Source of the DNA: CAVXFS01 sp049582805
GTDB lineage: Bacteria > Pseudomonadota > Gammaproteobacteria > Burkholderiales > Gallionellaceae
NCBI GenBank assembly: GCA_049582805.1
Contig: JBAUUR010000174.1
Coordinates: 44,597-108,596, forward strand
Direction: 5' to 3'
Length of the DNA stretch: 64,000 nucleotides
Positions 1 to 7,271 of the stretch are shown here, piece by piece. Both the position numbers and the translations under genes were made by a program. Under the pieces are notes generated by a model. It saw nothing but the letters and a program-made list of their open reading frames with translations. It made no database searches and was not told the DNA's origin. Numbering within the stretch: position 1 is the first letter of the stretch; every line of letters begins with the position of its first letter.

Positions 1-1353
1 CGTAAGTTGCTTAAGGACACTGGCTGTGACATCCAGGTTCTTGTCCCCCGCATACAGTGGATTTCCCTGGTCAAGGGTTCGTCCCAATGCCTGTATCATC
101 TTCCATGAGTCACTTTGAGGATTGAGTTTGAAAAAATCACGTGCTGACCGTTCAAAGTCTTTTGCCTTTCCAAGAGACGAAAGAATGGACATCAACAGCA
201 CCCACGCCTCGGTGTAAGTCGGGTTCTGCGCAATAATTTCACGCAATATCTCAATTGCCTTGTCTGGATGGCCATGAGTGGCATAAAGTTCGGCTTCTTC
301 AAGCATTGAATCGTCTTTGGCCAATTCTTCCTTGCTCTTTATCGACGAGGACGGCTGCGACGTTTCTGTCACAGGAACGGGCGCACCAGGAAATTGTTCG
401 GCATGTCTGCCGGGAGACTCCCCCGGAAAAACGGCAACGGGCAGCGGGTTTATGCCGGATGCTGCATCTTGGCCTCCCGATTTTTCCAGATCTGGCTGTT
501 CAGATTGCCTTGATTTGCGATGGTTGTAATACTTCAAACCCTGCCATAGCGCCAGCACCGCAAACAGAAGGCCTGCACCAACCAACAACCCAAGTTGAGT
601 GTTTTGATTTTCTTGCTGCGCCCCGGCTGGAAGCTTAATCGGGGCACCCGGTTTTTTCGCGGATACTGCCGGGCTCTGCGGCCGCACACCCCCGCCTGAA
701 GGCGCGGAAGCAGCCGATGGGTGATCATAATTGGCATGGGCAACAGGATTGACGACAATGTTGCGCTCACCCGAAGGCCTTGCCTTGCCTTGAGTCTTCC
801 TCTGGACACCGGGCGCGACGGCTATGGCAGCCGGCATCTCGGTCGTATTGCGCACCACTTCCCTGGCCACAGGTGTCGGCGCAACGGGAGCGGCAAGCGG
901 AACTGAAGCGGCAACGGCAACGTGAACCGGGGCGGGCGCGGGGGACAAATCCAGGTCGGGCAATATGGTCAACGTCTTGCTCAGGTTGCCGATCCCGCGA
1001 CATTTGATCTGCAACTGCACGTTCGCAAAAAGTGCATCGAACGGCCGCGGTGAGCTGATGCTTACATATTGCCGCCCCCCCTCCGTCTTGATAGTCATCT
1101 GGGTACGGCTGAAATATTCGCGCAAATTCCCCGTTGACGGATCGGTAACGGTCAAGCTCAAACAGGATTCATCCACTTTCTCGCCAGCATCGAGGATAAG
1201 CCCTACCCGCATGAGCAATGGTTCCCCCAGCTTGCTCTGCAGTTCAGCCGCACCAAATCCGATGGCAAAACCAATGCCCGGGCAGCATAACATGACGGCC
1301 AAAGCTGCCGCTTCGATCCGTCTGTATGCATGAGCTAGTCTGAAAATTTTCAA
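1..1353 (-). CDS. fimV: FimV-like polar/pilus assembly protein, cut by window start
   Basis: Open frame of 451 codons continuing past the window edge. I place the start at a TTG (1351-1353) giving MKIFRLAHAYRRIEAA, followed by a hydrophobic signal-like stretch (AALAVMLCCPGIGFAIG). Residues about 33-135 look like the FimV N-terminal domain (FGAAELQSKLGEPL, then ISSPRPFDALF). A Pro/Ala-rich linker follows, then one membrane segment near residues 253-270 (LGLLVGAGLLFAVLALW), then a TPR-like cytoplasmic part (EEAELYATHGHPDKAIEILR). FimV/HubP proteins organise cell poles and type IV pilus or type II secretion assembly. No LysM domain is evident between the N-terminal domain and the membrane segment, unlike classical FimV. 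It lies 88 bp downstream of the pilus-type ATPase on the same strand, so they are probably cotranscribed. The start is uncertain because it is not ATG and has no clear Shine-Dalgarno sequence; family assignment is fairly firm. Confidence 0.72.
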   Translation of the reverse strand, partial: MKIFRLAHAYRRIEAAALAVMLCCPGIGFAIGFGAAELQSKLGEPLLMRVGLILDAGEKVDESCLSLTVTDPSTGNLREYFSRTQMTIKTEGGRQYVSISSPRPFDALFANVQLQIKCRGIGNLSKTLTILPDLDLSPAPAPVHVAVAASVPLAAPVAPTPVAREVVRNTTEMPAAIAVAPGVQRKTQGKARPSGERNIVVNPVAHANYDHPSAASAPSGGGVRPQSPAVSAKKPGAPIKLPAGAQQENQNTQLGLLVGAGLLFAVLALWQGLKYYNHRKSRQSEQPDLEKSGGQDAASGINPLPVAVFPGESPGRHAEQFPGAPVPVTETSQPSSSIKSKEELAKDDSMLEEAELYATHGHPDKAIEILREIIAQNPTYTEAWVLLMSILSSLGKAKDFERSARDFFKLNPQSDSWKMIQALGRTLDQGNPLYAGDKNLDVTASVLKQLT

Positions 1354-1441
1354 GTTGAAAAGAATATTTCGAATTATTGGTGATTCGATTTTGCCGATTA
1401 TTATAAAGTGCGCTTACCGGTCATTAAACTGGATGTTGAGC

Positions 1442-3787
1442 CTATGTGCAAGCAATATGCACCTGCGCCAGGTCCGTAATGCCACGAATGACTTTCTCAA
1501 TACCGTCCTGTTTCAGCGTTCTCATGCCTTCGGTGACACTGGCTTCCCTGTATTGGGTGGCAGAAGAACGGTGACGGATCAAATGCCGCACCTGGGGCGT
1601 CGCCTGCAACAATTCGTACAAACCTATGCGTCCCTTGTATCCCCCGTTGCAGGATTTGCATCCAACAGGGTACGAAAGATAAAGTTTCCCATCCTTGCCC
1701 AATTCCCGGTGCCAACCACCAATAATATCTTCACGCTCCGAGAGTGACGGAAGCGTGTCATATGATGACATGTAATACTCATTGGCCAGTTCCTCGAGGT
1801 CTTGTGTTGACGCTTCCACGCGTTTTGCGCATTCCGGACATAGTTTGCGCACAAGCCGCTGCGCCAGGATCGCTAACAGGGCATCCGACAGGTTGTAGGG
1901 ATCGACTTGCAGATCAACCAGCCGCGCCACGGTTTCAGAGGCAGAGTTGGTATGCAGGGTGGAAAGCACCAGGTGCGTCATCGATGCTTGCAGCGCAATT
2001 CTGGCAGTTTCCTGATCACGCATTTCGCCTATCATGACAATATCGGGATCGGCACGCAGGAAGGAACGCAATATATTGGCGAAGGTGACGCCCGCCTTGT
2101 TGTTGATCTGCACCTGGCACAAGTGGGGCTGCACAATCTCCACCGGGTCTTCCGCAGTCCATATCTTGCTGTCGCCGGTATTCAATTCCCTCAAAACCGA
2201 ATGCAGCGTTGTGGTCCTGCCGCTTCCGGTCGGGCCACACACCAGGACCAATCCAAACGAATGGTGAAACAGTCCACGAAAAATGTTCAGGTCACGATCG
2301 GCCAGACCCAGATCCCCAAGCGGCAATGGTTCACCGGAACCCAGGATGCGCATAGTGACGAACTCATTGCCCCGAATAGTGGGAATGATGGAAACACGCA
2401 AGTCAGTACGGCTTTCCCCATCCGCCAGACCGAAGGATATTTTCCCGTCCTGAGGCCTGCGGCGTTCCGATATATCCAGTCCCGCCATGATCTTGATGCG
2501 TGACACTACCGCCAGGTGGTAAGCGCGTGGAAAGGTAAAAAAATTCTCCAGCCGTCCATCACGGCGGAAGCGAATTTCGGTTTCCTCACTATGCTGGAAC
2601 AACTCGATATGAATGTCTGATGCGCCTTCAGCGATGGCATTCTGGATCAATTTGTCGACCAGATTGATAATCGTGGCATCGTTCTCGGAAACATCCGTCC
2701 TGGCCTGCGCCGCCTTACCCGCGTTAACTGCCATGACCGGCACCGAATCAAGGGACTTCTGGGCCAGATCGCGAAATTCAGTTTTGGCATCATCCATATT
2801 CTTTGCGGCGCCGTACATGTTCAGACGGTTTACAATCTCATTGCGCGGCGCATATACCGGCTCCACCTTGAGTCCGGTCAACACCGTAAAGTAGGACGCG
2901 TCCCTGAACCAAAATGGGTCGGTGCAAGCAAGAAACAACGTTCCTTGGTAATTCCCTGCCGGCACAACCTGCTTTTCGCGGGCAATCTCGACCGGAATAA
3001 GATTTTGCACCTCGGGCGGGATCGGAAGCGACAATACATCCACCATATTTATCCCGGTCTGGACGCATAACGCGCGATCCAGTTCCTGTTGTCCTATGAT
3101 GCCGATTTCGACCAGTATCTGCCCCAACGGCTTGTCCGCATGCTCAGCCCTTTTCTGCATTCGGCTCACCACTCGCAGCGATTGTTCATCAATCAGGCCA
3201 TAGTGCATGAGTATCTCGCCGATCTGCCTGCTTTGGAGCGCGTATAGGTTTGCGCCTTTATGACGCAGATCTGCTGTCGCATACAAATCATGAAGATTGG
3301 ACACTATAGGCCACTCGGGCTTTCTGCGCTTATCGTGCGTTTTGGAATTGCGCTTCCCCGCCATTTCTTCAGTTTCCGGGGGTGCGGTTGGCGTAACAAT
3401 CTTCTCCCGGATATTGCCGGCTTGGATATCTTGAACCGGTGACGTTTCAAATTCGGCCTGGTCAGCGCGTTGCTGTTTAACCGGGGGCAGAATTCCGCTC
3501 GCGCTGAATGGATCAAAAGGAGTGATGTCAAGCGTCGGATAAAGAAAATTGTGGACCTGTTTGACCTGGGCAATTTCGCTGATGACCTCCATCGGAAATC
3601 CCTTGCGTCCCTTGCGATCTTCAAGCAGGAGAGAATCCAGGTATTTGATTGCTTCCTTTTCGCCCCAGAGAAATTCAATGCGGCCCAGGATGCGCTGAAA
3701 CGATCTCTCCAGTTCCCGGGGAAATTCCGCTCCGGCACTTGCCATCGCCTTGGAAAGCTTTGGATAGGTTTTGTTTTCAGTATCCAT
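1442..3787 (-). CDS. GspE/PilB/MshE-family type II secretion or type IV pilus ATPase
   Basis: 781-residue assembly ATPase that would power pilin or pseudopilin polymerisation at the inner membrane. Residues about 1-165 are an unusual acidic N-terminal region. Two MshEN-like repeats follow (IGEILMHYGLIDEQSL and KPLGQILVEIGIIGQQEL), the arrangement that binds c-di-GMP in MshE. The ATPase core has a Walker A loop reading GPTGSGRTTTL, a Walker B region DIVMIGEMRDQE, and a His box with STLHTNSA. A tetracysteine zinc site is present (CPEC and CKSCNGGYKGR). The Walker A lysine is replaced by arginine (AGG codon, complement of 2216-2218), which is odd for a working ATPase. The family is certain; whether the system is MSHA, T4P or T2SS cannot be told, since no pilin or platform gene is in the window. 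The downstream gene is fimV-like. Confidence 0.88.
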   Translation of the reverse strand: MDTENKTYPKLSKAMASAGAEFPRELERSFQRILGRIEFLWGEKEAIKYLDSLLLEDRKGRKGFPMEVISEIAQVKQVHNFLYPTLDITPFDPFSASGILPPVKQQRADQAEFETSPVQDIQAGNIREKIVTPTAPPETEEMAGKRNSKTHDKRRKPEWPIVSNLHDLYATADLRHKGANLYALQSRQIGEILMHYGLIDEQSLRVVSRMQKRAEHADKPLGQILVEIGIIGQQELDRALCVQTGINMVDVLSLPIPPEVQNLIPVEIAREKQVVPAGNYQGTLFLACTDPFWFRDASYFTVLTGLKVEPVYAPRNEIVNRLNMYGAAKNMDDAKTEFRDLAQKSLDSVPVMAVNAGKAAQARTDVSENDATIINLVDKLIQNAIAEGASDIHIELFQHSEETEIRFRRDGRLENFFTFPRAYHLAVVSRIKIMAGLDISERRRPQDGKISFGLADGESRTDLRVSIIPTIRGNEFVTMRILGSGEPLPLGDLGLADRDLNIFRGLFHHSFGLVLVCGPTGSGRTTTLHSVLRELNTGDSKIWTAEDPVEIVQPHLCQVQINNKAGVTFANILRSFLRADPDIVMIGEMRDQETARIALQASMTHLVLSTLHTNSASETVARLVDLQVDPYNLSDALLAILAQRLVRKLCPECAKRVEASTQDLEELANEYYMSSYDTLPSLSEREDIIGGWHRELGKDGKLYLSYPVGCKSCNGGYKGRIGLYELLQATPQVRHLIRHRSSATQYREASVTEGMRTLKQDGIEKVIRGITDLAQVHIACT

Positions 3788-4033
3788 TGTTTAATCCAAC
3801 CCGTCCGAATGCCTTAAGGTAACCCATGTAATAAAACCGTTATCCGCCCTTTCCAGCCCTTGAACGCAATCAGGCGCAGCAGCATGCCCATCGCAATACG
3901 GTATCTGAGATTACCCCGCTTATTATGGTCATAATTGAAATATACTTCATTGAAGTTATTATAGCTTTATTGGCAGAAATAAGGTGTAGATATATATGCT
4001 TCAAGCCTGGAAAAAAACCGAGCGGAATACCAA

Positions 4034-4696
4034 GTGAACCTGACATTATTTGACCTGGACAATACCCTGTTGCGCGGCGACAGTGATTTCGAATGGGCAC
4101 AGTTTCTTATCGAAAAAGGCGCCATAGACCGCGAATTGCATGAAGCCAAGAACCTGGCGTTTTACAACCAGTACAAGGCGGGGACGCTGGACATTGACGA
4201 GTTTCTCGACTTCCAGTTAAAACCGTTGGCGCGCCATGCGCGCAAGACGCTGGACCGCTGGCACGATGAATTCATGCATTACCGGGTGCGCGGCATGATG
4301 GGACAGGCGGCTCAAGAACTGGTGGCGCGGCATCGCGCGGCAGGGGATGTGTGCGTCATCATCACCGCCACCAACAGTTTCGTCACGGCACCGATTGCGC
4401 AAGCCTTTGGGGTTGACCATCTGATCGCTACCGAGCCCGAGCAGAAAGACGGTGAATTCACCGGGAGAGTGACAGGCATTCCCTGCTTTCGTGACGGCAA
4501 GGTGACCCGTTTGGAAGACTGGATGGGACGGCACGGCTGGAGCTGGAACAGCTTCGGCGAAACCGTTTTTTACAGTGACTCCCTGAACGATTTGCCGCTG
4601 CTTTGCAAAGTAAAAATTCCGATTGCGGTCGACCCTGATGACACCTTGCGCGCCCACGCCGAACAACATGGCTGGCGCATCATATCATTGCGTTAG
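4034..4696 (+). CDS. HAD-IB family phosphatase (SerB-like)
   Basis: 220-residue haloacid-dehalogenase hydrolase. Motif I is FDLDNTLL (nucleophile Asp near residue 7), motif II is the Thr of CVIITATNS, then a conserved Lys (DGKVTR) and motif III DSLNDLPLL. A helical cap of about 80 residues lies between motifs I and II, as in subfamily IB (SerB, phosphoserine-phosphatase-like, and the SerB-type lipid phosphatases). Start is GTG at 4034; no strong Shine-Dalgarno sequence is seen. The upstream 3788-4033 stretch is AT-rich and probably carries divergent promoters. Substrate is not predictable from sequence: the family dephosphorylates phosphoserine and other small phosphomonoesters. Not co-directional with a pathway partner. 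Confidence 0.85.
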   Translation: MNLTLFDLDNTLLRGDSDFEWAQFLIEKGAIDRELHEAKNLAFYNQYKAGTLDIDEFLDFQLKPLARHARKTLDRWHDEFMHYRVRGMMGQAAQELVARHRAAGDVCVIITATNSFVTAPIAQAFGVDHLIATEPEQKDGEFTGRVTGIPCFRDGKVTRLEDWMGRHGWSWNSFGETVFYSDSLNDLPLLCKVKIPIAVDPDDTLRAHAEQHGWRIISLR

Positions 4697-4763
4697 GCGC
4701 CCCTTGGGTAAGTCCCGCATGGCCGCGCACTCGGCAGGTCAATTGTAGCTGGCGCGAAGCCTG

Positions 4764-4908
4764 CAGGGCACCTCTAAAAATTCACAGTTCGCCCAAATGC
4801 AAGGCGCGGAAAAAATTTCGCCGCGCCGCATATGTGTGATATGTAAGCAAGAAATTTTCCCCGCAACTCAGCAGTTGGGATGAAATGTGGATCTTTAGAG
4901 GTGCCCTG
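4764..4908. repeat. Palindromic ~145-bp intergenic element, copy 1
   Basis: Bounded by perfect 15-bp inverted repeats CAGGGCACCTCTAAA (4764-4778) and its complement (4894-4908). The ~115-bp core is nearly the same as the core of a second element at 60252-60396, which lies in the opposite orientation. Inside is a hairpin GGCGCGG/CCGCGCC with an A/T-rich loop. Outer and inner arms also pair, so the whole unit can fold into one long bulged stem. AAGCC occurs close to both outer edges and could be a target duplication. It occupies most of the 416-bp gap 4697-5112. No coding capacity. Confidence 0.8.
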
Positions 4909-5112
4909 AAGCCGTTGCCCGGCTATCCTATCCACCCTGGCAGGTATTCAAGAGTCCTCCGGTTTGGAAGAATTCGGGCACGTCTGACAGTTCAATTCCC
5001 GCACGTAAACCATGTGTGGTACGCCTGGAAAAGCGCACCCGCAGCTGTCAGATAAACTGCTGTCTCGCACATTGCGCTGGAATAATCCACCTACAATTTT
5101 CGGGGGTCTATC

Positions 5113-5352
5113 ATGAACAAATTGATTACACTGGTTTGCATGGACATCATGTTGATTGCTTCTTCCGCTGCCTATGCTGGTCCACAGCAGCAAAAGATGA
5201 AATCCTGCAATAAGGAAGCAAAATCAAAGCTGCTCAAGGGTGATGAGCGCAAGGCTTTCATGAAGAACTGCCTGAGCAGCAAGGCAGGCTTGCCGAGCAA
5301 TTCAGTAACCCCTGACGTGACCCATGAAAATAAACAGGGTCACAAAAAATGA
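5113..5352 (+). CDS. psiF: PsiF-repeat small exported protein
   Basis: 79 residues. An N-terminal signal peptide (LVCMDIMLIASSAAYA) is followed by one PsiF repeat: QQKMKSCNKEAKSKLLKGDERKAFM then a C-terminal Cys (MKNCLSS). E. coli PsiF is induced by phosphate starvation; its biochemical role is unknown. This copy has a single repeat and a Lys-rich tail. Upstream there are two CTGTC-type heptamers (5045 and 5060), but their 15-bp spacing does not match a Pho box, so phosphate control is only a possibility. A TACAAT -10-like hexamer sits at 5092-5097. A strong terminator follows about 100 bp downstream. Confidence 0.78.
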   Translation: MNKLITLVCMDIMLIASSAAYAGPQQQKMKSCNKEAKSKLLKGDERKAFMKNCLSSKAGLPSNSVTPDVTHENKQGHKK

Positions 5353-5450
5353 AGGGGCCTGCCATGGAATCCGGACTTGATTCAAATGAGGGTCGGCAAT
5401 GTGACGGGGTCTGCGCCCGGTGATTTAATCTGTTGCCACGCATCAGGCCA

Positions 5451-5476
5451 AGGCGCACTACAATGTGCGCCTTTTT
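5451..5476 (+). terminator. Rho-independent terminator
   Basis: Perfect 7-bp stem GGCGCAC (5452-5458) and GTGCGCC (5465-5471), six-base loop, followed by a T run. It ends transcription after the psiF-like gene. It contains the ATG at 5465 that opens the downstream permease frame, arguing that the true permease start is ATG 5489. Confidence 0.8.
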
Positions 5477-5488
5477 ATCGTTCACAAA

Positions 5489-6454
5489 ATGAACCCGCGC
5501 CAACTTCTGCTACTGTTGTCACTGATTGCAGCACTCAGTTCCGGACTGGGCTTGGCTAGCGGATCCCTGCCTTTCCCCCCGGTTGAAATCATTCGTGCCT
5601 TGCTGGGACATGGCGACCAGACGACCATTGAAGTAATTTGGCAATTGCGCTTGCCGCGAGTATTGGCAGCGTTCGCTTGCGGCGGTCTGTTGAGCCTGTC
5701 CGGCGTACTGTTGCAAACTTTGCTGCGCAACCCCCTGGCCGATCCCTACATCCTGGGCGTGTCGGGCGGAGCGGCGGTGGGCGCCATGATAGCCATGCTG
5801 CTTGGCGCCGGACTGGCTGCCACCCAGGTGTCTTCATTGGGAGGCGCGCTACTGTCCATTGTCACCGTGTTCGGTTTGGGCTTCCGCGGTGGCGAGCGCA
5901 ACATTTACCGGCTGCTGTTGACCGGCGTGGTGCTGTCTGCCGGATGTGGCGCCTTGGTCAGCCTGCTGCTGACGCTGGCGCAATTTGAGCAGGTAAAGGG
6001 CATGCTGTTCTGGCTGATGGGTGACTTGTCGCATCCGGAAAGCATCCCGACAGCGTGGCTGGCATTGCTGGCGCTTGGGCTGTGCGCCATGCTTTTTTCC
6101 GGTGGACTGGATGTGCTGGCGGGGGGGCTGGACAAGGCTGCCGCACTCGGATTGGCGGTAAACCGCTGGCAGGCCGCATTGTATTTTGCCACCGCATTAC
6201 TCACTGTTGCCGCATTGCAACTCGGGGGAAGCATAGGCTTCGTCGGACTGATGATGCCTCATGCAATAAGGTTGCTTGGCATCAGCGCACATCGCTGGCT
6301 GGTGCCGTTGTCGATACTGCTGGGAGGCAGTTTCCTGGTACTGGCCGACACGCTGTCGCGAACTCTGTGGTCGCCGTTGCAATTGCCGGTGGGCATATTC
6401 ACGGCGCTGCTCGGCGTACCGGTATTGTTGTGGCTATTGAGCCATCGATCATGA
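5489..6454 (+). CDS. FecCD/BtuC-family ABC transporter permease
   Basis: 321-residue integral membrane permease with about nine to ten hydrophobic segments. Family signatures are LRLPRVLAAFACGGLLSLSG, LRNPLADPYILGVSGGA, and GSIGFVGLMMPHAIRLL near the C-terminus, which includes the ATPase-coupling loop. The family imports cobalamin, haem or ferric siderophores. I prefer ATG 5489 (MNPRQLLLLLSLI) because the earlier in-frame ATG at 5465 is inside a terminator stem. It overlaps the following ATPase gene by 4 bp (ATGA), so the two are translationally coupled. No periplasmic binding protein gene is adjacent. A cobalamin adenosyltransferase lies elsewhere in the window (45.3 kb), which mildly favours B12, but the substrate is undetermined. 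Confidence 0.88.
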   Translation: MNPRQLLLLLSLIAALSSGLGLASGSLPFPPVEIIRALLGHGDQTTIEVIWQLRLPRVLAAFACGGLLSLSGVLLQTLLRNPLADPYILGVSGGAAVGAMIAMLLGAGLAATQVSSLGGALLSIVTVFGLGFRGGERNIYRLLLTGVVLSAGCGALVSLLLTLAQFEQVKGMLFWLMGDLSHPESIPTAWLALLALGLCAMLFSGGLDVLAGGLDKAAALGLAVNRWQAALYFATALLTVAALQLGGSIGFVGLMMPHAIRLLGISAHRWLVPLSILLGGSFLVLADTLSRTLWSPLQLPVGIFTALLGVPVLLWLLSHRS

Positions 6455-7215
6455 CCCTGCAGGCACAAAACCTCACCGTTTCGATCGGCGAAAAAATCAT
6501 CTGCCGCGAACTGGGTTTTACCATCAACCCGGGCGAATGCTGGGGCGTACTGGGGCAGAACGGCGCGGGCAAGACCACCCTGCTGCGAACGATGGCGGGA
6601 CTGCATGCGCCAGACTCGGGAACGGTCAGTTTCAACAAACAGCCGTTAAGCGAACATGCGCGGCGCGCCCTTGCGCGTCAGATTGCCGTGTTGCCGCAAA
6701 ACGAGGCCGGCGAATTCTGGGGCAGCGTACTGGAGTACGTGCTGCTCGGCCGGTTCCCTTATCGTACCTCTTTGTTCGGTTACAGCGCCGCTGACGAGGC
6801 GCTGGCGCACCAATCTCTGGCGCAAATGGAACTGGATGAGCTTGTACGACGACCGCTCAACACGCTGTCCGGTGGCGAGCGCCAGCGTGCCGCCATCGCA
6901 CAACTGCTGGCGCAAGAACCGACATATTGTCTGCTGGACGAACCCTTGCAGCATCTGGATATACGCCACCAGCTGGAAGTAATGCGGATCTTCAGCCGCC
7001 TCAAGCAACAGGGGGCTGCGATATTCGCAGTGCTGCATGACATGTTATGGGTGCAACGCTATTGCGACCATCTGCTGCTGATGTTTCCGGATGGTACTGT
7101 ACAGGGTGGCATGGCGCAGGAAATGCTGACGCGCGAAAATCTGGAGGCATTGTACCAATGTGCATTGCGCGAGCTGACGGTTGACGGGGAACGTTGTTTG
7201 ATCCCCGGTGTATAA
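6451..7215 (+). CDS. ABC transporter ATP-binding protein (BtuD/FecE type)
   Basis: 254 residues from ATG 6451, which overlaps the permease stop. Longer upstream starts in this frame run inside the permease gene and are not credible. Walker A is GQNGAGKTTLL, the signature is LSGGERQR, Walker B is YCLLDEP with D-loop LQHLD, and the switch His is in VLHDM. It energises uptake through the FecCD permease encoded just before it. Closest functional types are vitamin B12, haem or siderophore importers. The gene ends before a 7-bp stem-loop at 7230-7252. Confidence 0.9.
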   Translation: MTLQAQNLTVSIGEKIICRELGFTINPGECWGVLGQNGAGKTTLLRTMAGLHAPDSGTVSFNKQPLSEHARRALARQIAVLPQNEAGEFWGSVLEYVLLGRFPYRTSLFGYSAADEALAHQSLAQMELDELVRRPLNTLSGGERQRAAIAQLLAQEPTYCLLDEPLQHLDIRHQLEVMRIFSRLKQQGAAIFAVLHDMLWVQRYCDHLLLMFPDGTVQGGMAQEMLTRENLEALYQCALRELTVDGERCLIPGV

Positions 7216-7229
7216 TTCCAGCTTCCCAA

Positions 7230-7252
7230 ATGCCGCTATTCGCGTGCGGCAT
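7230..7252. terminator. Stem-loop between ABC genes and pcnB
   Basis: ATGCCGC (7230-7236) pairs with GCGGCAT (7246-7252) around a nine-base loop. It lacks a proper T run (ATTAATTA follows), so termination is plausible but weak. Confidence 0.35.
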
Positions 7253-7271
7253 ATTAATTAATCGGTAGACG

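Noticed and set aside
3870..4149. Small minus-strand frames upstream of the HAD gene
   Set aside because: Short, no ribosome site, overlapping the HAD start; no similarity recognised.
5045..5066. Two CTGTC-type heptamers upstream of psiF as a Pho box
   Set aside because: The repeats are spaced by 15 bases instead of the required 11, and the second is CTGTCTC. Not convincing.
5353..5488. Possible cobalamin riboswitch before the BtuCD-type genes
   Set aside because: No recognisable B12 box or conserved core; only a strong terminator is present.
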